NCBI RefSeq assembly: GCF_901709675.1
Contig: NC_051091.1
Location: 6,978,967 to 7,042,966 of the forward strand
Length of the DNA: 64,000 nucleotides
Direction: 5' to 3'
DNA from: Syngnathus acus
Taxonomy: Eukaryota > Chordata > Actinopteri > Syngnathiformes > Syngnathidae
The notes under the pieces were generated by a model, which was not told where the DNA came from, made no database searches, and saw only the letters and a program-made list of their open reading frames with translations. The position numbers were made by a program, and so were the translations under genes. Shown here one piece after another: positions 14,975 to 27,753 of the stretch. The number at the start of each line of letters is the position of its first letter. Within the stretch, counting starts at the first letter, position 1.

Positions 14975-15992
14975 CTATGTAAGATGAAGGGATGTATCAA
15001 GTATGTCTCCCTGAGAAACATGCCTTCTAATCGGTACCACAGAGGGCCATCTTTGCTACTGGCTCTTCTCAAGAGAAAGAAAATGGCTCATAATTATCAC
15101 ATTCGGTAACATTAAGCTTGTGTTTCTTTTAAACGGTATTCCACCCTCTCCAGTAGGGAGACATGAGCTGTCATTACACTGTTAAAAAAAAAAAACAAGT
15201 GCATTTTAGTGGTCCTAAAACACGACTATATGGCTTCGGGCAGGAGGCTAGGTAGGAGCCAGTAAGCAAAGTGAGACCATGACACTTCATCTTCAACCTT
15301 CAGGACGAGGGGACTTTAAACATACGTCGATCGCTCTTCATGTCTCCCGCAGTAGCACCGCCAAGCCGAACGTGTTCACGCACACACTAATGTCACATAT
15401 TGCCTAGCACCGGGATTAGGTAGAGAGTTCGATGAGAAGAGGTGGAAGGTTATTGCAGAAACTACATGATGCTGTCGTCAAAGTGTTGCCTGAATGTGTC
15501 AGTGTGCTCTTTTGGACTGCAACTGTTGACTGAATAAAGCTTTGTCTGCTAGTGAGCTAAGTAGGGAGTTTGTAGCCCTTTTAACTCCTCAGAGCGTTTG
15601 ATAAGAAAGAGTGAGGCATTTGAGTGCGGCCAACTAAAAACACTCACGTGGGAACAAATTCACATTAAAAACACTCACACCTTTGTACAAAGCATGATCT
15701 AAATCAACGACTGTATAGAAACCGCACAGCCGCCCGGGGAAATCTTCTGTAGAAAAACTTAATGAGAGGGTTTTTTTTCTTTCTTGTGTCGTCTCTCGTT
15801 TGCTTAGCTAATATCAAAAAGCCAAAACTGGGGTGTCGACACCGCTCAGTTAAAAAAACAAAGGACAAGCGACCATTTTAAAACCTAGACTCCACTTCCT
15901 CCTGCGCTCTGACTCCTCCTGAGAAGTGCAGAGGAGGAGGAAGGGGAGGAGGGAGAGAGGAGATGAGTGGCGCTCTCTCTCTCTGTCTGTCT
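14975..15992 (-). other. dyrk3: dyrk3 3' flank, probable 3' UTR
   Basis: About 1 kb lies directly downstream of the dyrk3 stop codon. It should include the 3' UTR. No canonical AATAAA is seen on the minus strand here; the nearest is inside the adjacent hAT element at 14726-14731. A purine-rich tract (15900-15970 on the plus strand) follows the stop codon. No other gene is seen. Confidence 0.5.
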
Positions 15993-18900
15993 CTAAGTGA
16001 CGAGTTTGGGTAGGACTGTGCGAATAGGTATGGCCTCGCCTGAATCCCCCAACATGTTGCTTCTCAGTTTGTTGTTAGCAGCGGCGGTGCCCAGGCCTGA
16101 TCCTCCCTTGGCTGTGATGGAAGGGAAGGATGTGCTGTGGTGATCCCCGGGGAGGCGCTTGGCGGGGGCCCCTTGGCTCCGATCGGCCGCGGGCAGCGAT
16201 TTGGGCAGCCGCCGATAGAGCCAAGGGTGTCTGAGGGCCTGGCTGGGAGTCAGCCGAGATGACGGGTCCCAGTCCAAACACTTCTTGATGAAGTCAATAA
16301 AGGTGGCATCCTCGCAACCTTTGAGCGCAGCGCTCCACTCTTTGCTAGCCGGAGGGCCTCTCAACTTACCACGGCGGGAGCGAGACGCCGTCAGCACTGT
16401 GGCCCCCGTGGGCAGGGTGTTGGATCCGCAGTAGCGGGGGTGGCCCTTGGAGTTGATGAAGGTCTTTACTCTTTTGGCCTGATCCAGAACCTTCTGAGGA
16501 GGCATGCCCAGCAGCTCCATGACGCAGGCCAATTGGTCGCCTTCGTCCTCTCCGGGGAAAAGCGGGTAGCCCGTCAGCAGCTCGGCTAGGATGCAGCCGA
16601 AGCTCCACATGTCGATAGGTAGGCCGTAGCGAGCGCCGAAGATCACCTCGGGAGCCCGGTAGAAGCGAGACTGGATGTATGTGTAAACGCGCTGGTGCTC
16701 GAAGCAGCTGGAGCCAAAGTCAATCACCTGGTGGGAGAGGAAACAAGACGGTGAGCGAGTTAGAGAAGGAAGTCGCCGGCGGGCCTCGTGGAGCAGGTGC
16801 GCTTGAATACCTTGATGCCGCTGCGTCCCTGCTGCTTGAGCAGAATGTTCTCAGGCTTGAGGTCACAGTGGATGATTCGGAGCCTACTCAGGGCTTCCAG
16901 GCACTGCAGGATGGAGTGAGCAAACTTCCTGACCAGGGGCAAGCTGAAGCCCTGGAACTTGTTGCGCTTGATCAGCTCGTAGAGGTTCATACTGAGCAGC
17001 TCGAAGGTCATGCAAATGTGGTTGCGGAAGGTGAAATGTTCCAGCATGTGCACCACGTTCATTGTGCCGCTGCGGTCCTGCTTCCGCAGGTGCTCCAGGA
17101 TACGGATCTCCTCCTGCGCCTGGCGGTGGAAACGCTTCTCATTGCGGACCATCTTCAGAGCCAGGTGCTGCTGCAGTTTGTGATCGTAGACTTTGGCCAC
17201 CTGACCGAAGCTGCCCTTGCCAATAATCTGAGGACAGCAAAAGGGAGGCAGATGAATAGGGCACTGTAAAGATCTGACACATTGCATACGTGTGCAAATA
17301 TATGCTTTTGAGCATCTCCTCTGCCTTACCTTGAGAAACTCGTAGCGGTAAGCCAGGTGGTCATGGGGGACGTTGATGTAACCGCCTTGCTCGTCGTCAT
17401 ATCCGCAATTGTTGCTGCCGCCGGCGACGGCGGACCTCTTCTTGGCGTTGGGTCCCACGAAGTAGACGTCCGAGTAGGAGTGGATCTCCGTCTGCTCAAG
17501 GCTGGTCAGTTGAGACCGGTAGAGTCTCACGGCCTGTTCTGGCGTGAGAGGGCCACACAGCTTGGTCGTGTTCCCTCCATTGGCAACCACTTGAGAGCCA
17601 GAGTTGTCATTGGAGCCCTTATTGGCATCGGAGCTGTGATAAACGAGAGCAGACGCCAGGTGGTGAGCAAATACCCTTTCGTGTTAGTCAAAATGTAACA
17701 TTTTTTTAAAAAAATTCTTTCTTCTTTCCCACCTGTCACCGCTGTGGTCCTTGGACAAGGTGGTGGGTGGTGCCGGCTTAGTGGCCGCTTGACCGCTGGT
17801 CCCGTTGTTTGGAGGTGCAACCGTGGTAATGGCACTGATCTTGCGATTGTTAGCCGAGTCCTCGTACAGATACTTGACCTTCAGCTGGCCACCTCGTACG
17901 GTTATCTGATCCCTCATCACACCCTTGTTACTGACTGCCTGAAGAGGAGGAAGAAGAGGCAATCAGATGGACCGAACAGGTTTGAAACAATGAATGCACA
18001 TGAAATTGTGCCATTCTACAACAAAACCTTCAGAATTAGAAACGCTAAAGGAAATATGGCTACATTGGAAATGGAGCCATCATTCGGCTTCTTGGGATGA
18101 GCCGACGTCAGGCAGGCCTACACAGAAATGTTGATATCAATTTAGCAAGGATCCATTGTGAAGCAAAGGGAAGGCGTCGCCTCTAATTGGCTGCAGGCTT
18201 CAAAGTACGAGCGGCATCAGTTTGTGCGATCTTCCATCAAAGGCTTTGATTAATCACACACTTTTCCACGTAAATCGACTAATCATGATTGGTGGTCGAT
18301 CGTTTGGCGCACCACTAGTCTGAAGTCTTGTTTCTCGACACTGGCCTACATTTTGACAACCAAAGTAAATATCACACAGACCGTCTGCCATTGCAGAAGG
18401 TTAAACCAGTAAAACCGGATGGAGATCCAGTCTGATAGGCAAACCCTGAACCCCCCCCACCCCACCCGGACAAAACAATCAAACTTGACAAACTTCTGTT
18501 TGCTTGTCACAAATATATCTAACAATTACATCGGAACAGATCGTGTGTATGACTGGATGAAGTCATTCACATTTTCAGATTGACTATTTTTGGTGACATT
18601 GTAACAATGAATGTTTAGAAGAGTTTCAGATCAGAGTTTTGTTTGACCAACCGCCTGGAATTCAGTCCTTTAAACTCTTGACTGGTGGAAAGAGAAATAT
18701 TCACAATGAGATCTGCGGTCAGTTATTATTAAAATGAGGGTACTTCTACATGCCATCCATTTGAAAAGTAAGCTTTTGATCCAATTTTGCAGTGAATACA
18801 AGAATGTTCAGAATTTTGATAATGATCACGTCGGTGTAAACTTTAATTGTATGTTTTAAATGTGCAGATTTCATTGCTATGCACTCATTTTTGCATTAAA

Positions 18901-21900
18901 AAATATACTTGTGTATATGTTAACCATTATATATTAACATTTTAGTCGTCAAGCTTTCCACTTATCATGGTAGTGGCCACCCTCACTGCAACCGGTTTGA
19001 AATGTTCAGGGGTGGGGTTCACGACAGCCCACAGATGTGTCTGTTCGTTCGCTTCTTAACAATACATTAAGTATGACCTGTGACGAGTGAAATAGGTCCT
19101 GGTAGAGAAAAGGTGCCGCACCCCTGGTTTTATTCGATGCAGAGCCGCACCATCGGGAAATGTACAATGGATGGTAATATTTGCGCTTTAATTAGAAAGA
19201 AGTCATGAAGATAAAAAGCACTGATCCTGCATTCCGGCAAAGCGAGACAACTCAGGGTGCGTTTCCATACGAGCAACTATAAAATCTTGATTTATATGGC
19301 TGACCCTGTGGCCTTCCGCAGCTGCTCTTCCCAAAACTGTACTGCCAATATCATCGATTGAGACGCACATAATGTACGAGCACAACAATCAGTGAGTGAC
19401 GCGCCAATAGTGATTGATTATTGATCTGACGGGCCTCCGGGAGCAATTCGGGGTAAAAAAAAAAACTCACCAAGTGAGCCAAAGGTTAACGTTGTTGAAC
19501 GAGGGGGACAACAAAGTTCCTCGTGCGCAAAGTGCGACAGATGGAGAGCTTATCTCTTCGCTGTAAGAGAAATGCCTGTAAGCGCGTGCTGGCAGTTGCA
19601 CAACTCCTCACGTGCAGCAAACCCGCAAAACTTGTCTCAATGCTAAACAAAACAAAAGCTTTTTTAGCACCAGCAACCTCAACAAGGACAATCCCACGCA
19701 AATTTGTTTATGGGCCAGCAATGACAAACGTGGTTCTGTTAGTTCAAGCGAGCATCTCTGTGCATTCCAACAAACGGAACTGGGGCGCGCTTCTGTCAGC
19801 TACATTCAATTGAGGATATTACCTCGGCCAGCGTGACAGCACATACAAAAGAAGAAGAGTGGCTGTGGTAGAATGAACATGCTCTAACCCCTGTGCAGGC
19901 CCACTGATGGTGGATTACACTGCACAGTACAACAGTGATGGGGGGGGGGTTGTTGATTAGTGATTTTGTTTGTGGGTCACATTTTCAAGTCCAATAAATC
20001 TTTAGACTTTAAACCACACCATTTTGCCCCTTTTGGCACGAGAGGCTTTAGACATTCATTACGTGCACATTTTGTGCCAACGGGGCCATTCAGGTGGCAT
20101 ATAAAGCTGGGTAGCCAGCTTGAATCTACAGGCATTATTCATCCCATTTGATTGATACGAAATTTATTGAAGAGGACAATGGCGTTTCAAAACATCATGA
20201 TTGTTGCCAAAGTCATTTATTTATTTTAAATCAATGATTGGTATTTCTTACGAGCATTATGACAGTGGCTTGAAAACCGTTTTTATGCAAAGCTATAGAA
20301 TGTAAACACTAACTACCAAACATGTCATTAGAAGCTACTGTTTTCATACTTGTCATACTTGCATAACACCGCATCTTCAGTTTTGTCAAACTGAACCGTG
20401 ACTTTTGTGAACGGCTCCACACGTCTACGGTAGCTAATCCCCATAGAAGCTTCAGAGTGACAAAAAGTACACGAGACAGGCGGAAGTCAAGGGATGAGCT
20501 GATCTCACTGCCATGCAACCGTATAAGAGAAACAGAGTCAAGTTAATGGGATGACAAGAAACAAACAAGGTGTGTGTGTGGGGGGGGGGTGCATCTCTCC
20601 GAGGAACAGGATGTCTGGAGACTCAAAGACAGGAAACATAGCTTTGTTTGCCTTCGGGTTGTTTGTGTGTTTGCTTACTGCGAGCTTGGGCATGGGGGGC
20701 AGGCCAGAAGGACTGTTGTTGTCTGCCTCCTCTTTGAGGATGTGGTCCGTCCTCATGTACGAGTCGTAAAGTCCATCACCGTGACGCGCTAAAGGGGGAA
20801 CAAACACGGCAACGTGATCAAAGGGAAAGCATCCGATCAATAACGCAGTCAGTCAAGGATGCATGAAAACGTGGCATCTAATCTCGACGGAAAAAGGCCA
20901 ACGCAAAGTCCCCTTCATTATCTCGTCAATCGACTGCAATGTTGTGAAAACAAATTGGAGAAAGCACAGTTCCTGCGACAATCCACCTGATGCGTGTATT
21001 GTGAGCAGTACATTGTACCCGAGAGCATGCCAGCGACCTGACCAGCTTAGGTGAGGGCTTAGGGTCCCAGATTGCAAGCGCTGCAAGTGGTATTATTGGC
21101 CTAATGGGGGTAACAGATGCCCGTGTGACGACAGCATCTTTCCATCTGCCCATCTGTCCGTTCCAGCCTGCTACCAGGTCAGGTGTGCTCCCAAAAGGGG
21201 CTCATTCAATAGCGAGGCGTGCGTGGGGGTCACGTCGCCTCATCTGAGATGATAACAGGCTGAACGTATGAATGAGTCAAGCTCGTAGGTGCTTTCTCAG
21301 ATGACAAGGGCTGTCAGCTGGCTGTTGGGCTCGACGGTTGTTAGGCAGCGTCCCGCCGCCGCAAGGAGCCAGCCGATGAACATTTACATTGCCGACGTGT
21401 TTGTCTTCCAGCTAACCAAACAACTGGTGTTCTCGACGAGTGGCCCTTGAGAGCGGTTCTGGGCACGGGGCAGGTGTGTCACAGTTTGTGTCCCAAGTCA
21501 ACAGACCTGCACCGGAACAGATTAGACCTGCTGCTTGGATACCCACGCATTAGACGTGCGCAGCACAGCACAGCAAATATAGGCTTTAGGTCTCAGGTGC
21601 AAAATATTAGCCAAGCACAGAACCCCATTAGCTTTCTGAAAAGTCCTAATCACTCAGCGGGGGCACAGCACTTTCAAACAGAATCCGCTCGCTTTCGGGG
21701 CAAACCCCTAAAAGGGGAAACAACAAAATAAAAATGCTATTTCCTCAAAAAATGATGCTGAAGAGATAACAGTTCCTGTTTGCGTGCTAGATGAGCACAT
21801 GATAAAATATGCATGGAAAAAAACAGCAACAAAAACTAAGTCAAACAAGTATCAGATGCCTCGCTTCAAATAAACAAATACTCAATTACTACGTGGCTGT

Positions 21901-22685
21901 ATTTCTTGATTTTTAAACATATTGTAGTTATTTAATGTGTGTAATACAGTGTGCCAAGGCTGTCTCATAAAATAATGAGTCAGTTGTTATCAATCACAAA
22001 AATAACAGCAAATTTTAGGTGGTGTTTGGATAAAAATGAAATTCAGTTAATTACATTTTTGAGATACAAGTTTCATGTTAGACAGCAATGATGCAAAATT
22101 AATTTTAATGAGATGTTTGGACATAGGTTTCCTCCCCGAAATAAACACCTTACCCTTAATATAAGCTACTATTACCCCTAATCTACAACCGGGACACTAT
22201 ACAGACTGTCTCTGGCTGTAAAGGCCAGTGTATAGGAGGAAATATGACTGCAGTTTCGCTCAAGTTCAAACATAATGCAGCCAAAACGTGATAGAATAAA
22301 AGCTAACTCGTGTTCCTGATAATGACCTCGTGCAGGGAGCAAATTAAAAGCGTGCAAGTAAATAAAATCATCGGCGTTTCCTGGAACGTGTGCCAAAACA
22401 CGGAGAAGCAAGTCTCGTATTGGACTTCTAAGAAAGAGTGACTCATGTTTCCACGATCAAGACGGCTGCTTGACCATAAAGTGCCAAAACGTGACTGAAT
22501 CGCGAATTCACTGCCATTTCGATCACAAGGCATTTATGCAAATGCAAAGCGTCGCCCGACGGTGAAAACTTCCACGAGGGCCTCCTGCTAAAAAGACAAG
22601 AAAAACAAAAGCACGACAAAAGATAGACATCAAAGTTGTTACCTGTTGCGATTGGGCCCTCTGGCTTTCTGCTTATGATCATCAT
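15993..22685 (-). CDS. dyrk3: Dual-specificity tyrosine-phosphorylation-regulated kinase 3 (DYRK3)
   Basis: Six coding exons: 22643-22685, 20679-20788, 17733-17938, 17330-17633, 16811-17227 and 15993-16727. Phases join throughout to give 604 residues (human DYRK3 has 588). Class II DYRKs autophosphorylate a loop tyrosine, then act on Ser/Thr; DYRK3 dissolves stress granules and mitotic condensates. Visible parts: the NAPA-like region with [10 protein letters not shown] and [10 protein letters not shown]; the glycine loop [12 protein letters not shown] lysine 246; [11 protein letters not shown] with Asp343; DFGSS with Asp363; the loop YTY with Tyr377; and the terminus TVLPKLVT. The start is the first of two ATGs at 22685, with no in-frame ATG upstream; MMIISRKP resembles the MLTRKP start of DYRK2. 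DYRK2 is the alternative, but [17 protein letters not shown] and the position next to mapkapk2 favour DYRK3. The short first exon is the least certain. Confidence 0.92.
17939..20678 (-). other. dyrk3: dyrk3 intron 2
   Basis: This 2.7-kb intron lies between coding exons 2 and 3. No further exon, transposon or RNA gene was recognised. It contains a C-rich run near 18450 and a poly-A stretch at 19455-19466. Confidence 0.75.
20789..22642 (-). other. dyrk3: dyrk3 intron 1
   Basis: This 1.85-kb intron lies between the short start exon, whose donor at 22642 reads CAACAG then GTAACA, and exon 2. Both sides are phase 1. Nothing else recognisable is seen. Confidence 0.65.
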
Positions 22686-23520
22686 GGTTGTAATTAGTTT
22701 GTGATGCCAGCATCCGAAATGAAGACAAATCCCAGAAAATCGTAAAGAAAAAGTTACATGGCCAACTGAGCTGATGGCACTTTTATCGAAGCTTGTATCA
22801 GGCGCAGAGTCCACCAAACTGCCCGGAGTTAGTTTTCGAGTTAAAAGTTAGTCCGAACTGCGGTTTTTTTCCCCCCCACACACTTGTGTTTTTATTGTGT
22901 GGATTGCTAATGTTAGCCGAGGTAGCAGCAGGGAGACGCTGGAGATGGGGGGTCGCTTCCTTCAGCTCGCTAGCCAGCTAGCCACAAAACAAACCGCGTC
23001 CGTCGGGGGAGCCGCTCCCTCTCTCGAAAAAAACCACTTCAAGTCCAAACGGAACAGCTCGGCGGTGTGCTCCGTGCGCCCCTCGCCTTTCTCTGTCTGC
23101 CAAACAACTAGTTCCAGAGCACCATTCCCGTCTTTATTCGTTAAAGACTTGGTGTTTAGCGAAGGGCGACGCTAACTCCGTCGGGATGGCTTCAGGGGCG
23201 GGGGGGGGCTGCTTCGCTTCGGCTATCCAAAACAAGCTAGCGAACGGTGCTCTCGCCCCATGCTAACGGCGCAGACGACCCAAGTGTGGCCTTTCCGCAG
23301 AACACCTGTAGTCAGCGCGGCGAAGCGGCGGCGTTTAATCCGTCCGCTCGACTGTGCGACTATCTTATTCGACGCAGCGATGTTGCTATGGGCGTCTTCG
23401 GAGACTCCCGGGGTGAGCGAGAAGGCAGGCGGAGAGTAGGGAGGGCAGAGGGACGGGGAACGGGGAGGGGCTTAGAGGGAACTCCAGGTCAGAAAGAGGA
23501 AGGCGCGCCCCCTGGTGGCG
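22686..23520 (-). promoter_or_regulatory. dyrk3: dyrk3 5' UTR and CpG-rich promoter
   Basis: CpG density rises sharply between about 22870 and 23480, with GC-rich tracts and many CG dinucleotides, then falls off. The position upstream of the dyrk3 start exon suggests a CpG-island promoter giving minus-strand transcripts. A CTCF-like motif closes the island on the far side at 23505-23518. Short plus-strand frames here are GC-driven and not coding. Confidence 0.65.
23505..23518 (-). promoter_or_regulatory. strong CTCF-like motif at dyrk3 promoter edge
   Basis: Read on the minus strand the site is CCACCAGGGGGCGC, a perfect match to the vertebrate CTCF core. It lies at the boundary between the dyrk3 CpG island and the dyrk3-rassf5 intergenic region, a plausible place for an insulator. 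Binding is inferred. Confidence 0.6.
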
Positions 23521-26500
23521 CTGAAATGTGCACAGCATTTTGAATCGAGTTCCCAACTTTTGAGCCAGTGCTGCTTAAGCCTTGTTAGATGAACTCATGA
23601 GATGCAGTTCAACATTGAATGAATGATAATACTCACAAGCCAATACATGCATAGGATTCTGACCTTCTAGTTCATAAACGAGCCTTGATGGAAAAGGACC
23701 GGTGAAACAAAAAATACAAACCACCAATTTTCCTCCTCTTGTTGGAGCAACCTTCCAACTCACCTAACTTAGCTCCGTGTGATTCCCCCTCTTCCTCTCT
23801 TTCACATGCTCAAGGTGGACATCAGGGCACCTGTTTCGAAGATATGGACGGCATCAAGACGGCTGTGACGATGGACCTGCAGAAGATCCCAGAAGAATTC
23901 TTTCGGAAGTGTTTAAAGGAGTGGCAGAGAACACAGAGAAAATGCGTTAGCACACTTGTAGAACTCCAATGCATCAACTGAATACATAAAATAATAATGG
24001 TGTCCTATCACAACATTAGTGCCACCGACACGATAGGATCCAAATCGAGTTTGGATTGTTATTTCATGATTAAAAGTTGTAGTTTGCAGCACTGCGCCAC
24101 CTGCATGGCAGATGACATTAGAAACAGTTTTCACTATGATGCAATAGGGTTCTACAGTACACCAGTGTCAGTGTCAACCACAAGAATGCATGCAGTAAAA
24201 AAACCTCAGGTATACCTGGTATTTCCAATCCTCATTAGACTTGTTGGCGGTCTGCTCCCTGCATGCCCTGTGCCGTCTAATGTTGGCGATTACTTTGAGA
24301 GTATTCAGTTTATTCCCTGGAGTTTGTTTCTTCTCTCCTTACTTGCTTCTCATTTTAGTCCATCTTCCCCACTAAAATGAAAGCATCCCTCTGCCCCCGC
24401 CCGTCCGTCCCTGTCTGGCGGTCCGCACTGACTTTGGGGATCGGCATTGCAAGGATCACAGGCCGCATCATCATTGAGTGGCTTTGTTACACAATCGGTG
24501 ACATCATTTGAAATGATGAATACAAAGGAATGATGAACTGATTAATCATGGGCTAGTCCGGAATCAACGGGGAGTGCCTCACAGGTAGGATTTTTTAAAA
24601 AAAAAATTATGTTCACCTGTGTATTTTGGCTTCTTCTTTAAACTGGTGAGCATATGGAGTTAGACAGTGGGCTAGATATAGTGAGCAGCAGTGCAGAGGA
24701 TAGACAGTGGGATCAGGCCGGCGTGAGAAGGGCTCAAGGCTAAATTAAGATGGTGATAGATGCTGGACAGGCGCTGATGCTAAACTAAACTCTTTCTCAT
24801 AGTTGAGAAAAGGGGACCTGCCTATATTCACTGCCATAAATAAGCATCTTGACACACTTTCACGTTGCCCTCCAGCTACTCTGAAGCTCATGCGCCTTAT
24901 TCTTAGCCCGTGGACTTGGGGTGACTATGTGTAATAATCGATAGACGTGCGCTTCTTTCCAAAAAGGTCAAGGTGTAAGTGTCAGCATTCTAAATCACAG
25001 ACCTCACCTCGCCGTGTTTAACAAACATGCCACCAAGAGATTAGACCAGGTGCAGCCTATGGGGGTGGCTCAAGGGCCCGGACTGTATTTGGTCTCAGGG
25101 TCTGTGATCGACACGAGCACCTGTTGATTTGAATGCCATTTCAAACTAGAACTGGTCTTTTAAGCCTTAGAAAAGGGTTGGAATGTTGGTGTTAGGTCAC
25201 ATGTATGTGTTGAGCCTATCAGGATCTGTGAACACGAAATCACAACTTGAGGATTTTGCATGCATTTGCACCAAGCCCAACATGTGACATCATCACCTTC
25301 TGTTGTGGCTGATGATGTTCTGATAAATGTATTCTGTGTGCACACATATGTGTGCATTATGTTTTTAGATGAGCGGGGATTATAGTTTATGATGAGTAAA
25401 GTTGTTGATCTGATTTTGTGACACTTTTAAATTCTCCTTTTATTTATTTGTTGTCGTTTGCAACTTTATGGGAAGACCATCTGTGCGGAAGGAATTTTTG
25501 AAACCTAATCCCACCTAAGGTGTATTTTTGCTCAAGAGTAAATCTGTCTATCCACGTGGAGTCATGTAGTACAAGGAAAAAAAACTGAAATATGAGCTCA
25601 AGAAGGTGACAGAACCATCCAACACTGGTATGCAATAATCACACTATAAATGACAAACCCATCAAGATGATTTCCATAAAGAGCTAACTTTTTTATTATT
25701 ATTAATTATTTCACTTTGATAGTCTGTACATCGCTATTGATATAATTATCACACGCTTTTCAAGTCAAATGAAAGAAGTTGTCAAAAAGCGTGACAACCA
25801 ACGCCTCAACCCTTGGGCATATAATTACATAAATAACAGTCAGTCAGACACACGCCTACATGGTTTGTTGGAATGACAAATGATGGAAGAGAGTGAAGTA
25901 ACATGTGACAGTAGTTCAAAGAAAACCAAATATTTGCATACATACAAGCGCACGCATACGGAGCCGCCTGTATTCGGGGACAAACTTCATCCATTGGGCA
26001 CATGTGCAGTTACATCAGCACACGGGGAACAAAAGGCACTGCCTGCAGGATCAGCTCTGCTTTTGCACAGTAGAACAAGCATTTTGTTAGCTTAATAGCA
26101 AAATCACCAGTCCAAAAAAAAAAAAAATCTGTGTAGATTCTCTGTCAGTCAGGTTGTGATACCACGTTAAGAGTTAAATCGAGATACCTGAACTCTTGTT
26201 TGCCGAAAATGTCCAAATATGACTCACGCAACTATGGTATTAAGCTAACAAAGTGCTAATGGACAAGTGGCATCTTATCGTTTATTTTAAAATGACAACA
26301 TAATTATGTGAGAATTTATTAAATTCTTTGGTTGAAATATTACATGAAATTGCTTAAAAAGATGATTTGAAGTCAGATTTATCATTCATGCAACTTAATT
26401 GGAAGATGGAAGTCATGCACACAATGCACGTTTTGATAAGAGGCCACATGAGCATGTGTGAGAGAAAATAAAAAAATAAAAATTCACATTATCTCCACAC

Positions 26501-27753
26501 GCACAATGATGCCAAAAGAACAATGATATTCATCATAACACAACAAACCATGATTTTCCAGTGTCTACTTTGGGTAGTTATCACATGGTATGCATCACAA
26601 ACCCATCATTGGCACATCATAACCCTCATGATGATTTTCTCTTTGTTACTTTTAATTCACGTGGAAGTTACCTGTGGAAATTTCAAACTGGTGGTTCATT
26701 CTTTTTTTTTTTGCTGCCCACAGCCTTTTCTTAAGATAGTAGATTTGGGGTTTTTTAGTCCTAAAATGAGTTGAGCACAATCTGATCAAACTTGTAGTAC
26801 TGGTACAGCCAAAAATATTTAATAACCACTTGTGAGCCAATAATTATGTGTAATTAGATACGGCTAGGATTATAATGACTACAACCACAATAGAAAACAA
26901 TTGTTAAATAAACAGCACACTTGACGAGCTCTCTGAAAACTTCTGTGCCAAATGTTGGGGCTGGTCAATGTAAGCGCCACTTGTCAATTGAAAAAGCATA
27001 CAAATATGTTTGCCACATTTTAAAATCACCATGTTGGATGTGCTCCTCTGAGTTTGCTGCAAATAGAATCATCCAATGCGCACAAACAGTGTTTTTGAGT
27101 CATAAAATGGCTTCAATTGCAGGTGGACCTCGGACATTCGTCACCTGAAAGGAGGCTGGACCTTATTACACACACTTATCACTTGCTTAACTCTAGGATT
27201 GAATAAATTGCTTTTAAAGCTTTTTTTCTTTGTTCACCAGACAGCCCCGAACGTTTCGCACCACTCCATCCCTCCTCTTCTATTCAAGCAATCAAATGAA
27301 CACCTAATTCTTGCGCATCACAGCCAACATTTCAGTGAAAGAAAACACACTCGGAATGATTGTCCTTTCATTCTACTAAGGTAATCATGCGTTCAATTTC
27401 ATTCTAAATGGGTGTCTGGTTATGTTTGGGAGCTGAAAGAGACTCATGCATAAGTAACACTTTGCAGTAGCAGCAGTAGCAGGAAGAGAAGGGGTCATTC
27501 TTAAAAGCAATACAACACTTTGTAGTCCCAGTCTTGCTAAAGTCCCAACACCCCGAAAGTCTCCTGGAGCAAAGAGTGTGTGTGCGTGTGTACTATTTGT
27601 CCTGAGAAAGCCCGTGTGTGTCTGTGTGTACGTCTCCAAGCTGTTTGAATAGATGGCAGGTCACTGGAGCGGTGAAAGGTGGCCATTCAGTGTTGAAAGG
27701 GTTAAATCTCTCCCCGTGTTGAGGTCACATGGTACCAGGTGAGGGCGGGGGGG
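23521..27753. other. dyrk3-rassf5 intergenic region
   Basis: About 4.2 kb lies between the dyrk3 promoter and the rassf5 stop codon. It contains a mariner-type transposase relic (23739-23981) and should contain the rassf5 3' UTR on the minus strand. Several TTTATT sequences (minus AATAAA), for example near 25440, could end it; I could not pick one. EIF2D, found here in human, is not seen on either strand. Confidence 0.65.
23739..23981 (+). pseudogene. mariner-type transposase C-terminal relic
   Basis: The plus-strand frame has the mariner/SETMAR-like catalytic-core hallmark SPNLAPCD. After a disrupted stretch come GTCFEDMDGIKTAV, IPEEFFRKCLKEWQR and KCV, which match the C-terminal part of mariner-family transposases. 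The usual FFLFPKLK segment after LAPCD is replaced by a serine-rich frame, suggesting a frameshift or local decay. The rest of the transposase and the terminal repeats were not found. It is a dead fragment of about 80 codons. Confidence 0.75.

Noticed and set aside
15528-15540. AATAAA on the plus strand near the dyrk3 3' end
   Set aside because: It is on the strand opposite to dyrk3 and no plus-strand gene is present.
16679-17269. 196-codon plus-strand frame
   Set aside because: It is antisense to the dyrk3 kinase exon, whose identity is certain.
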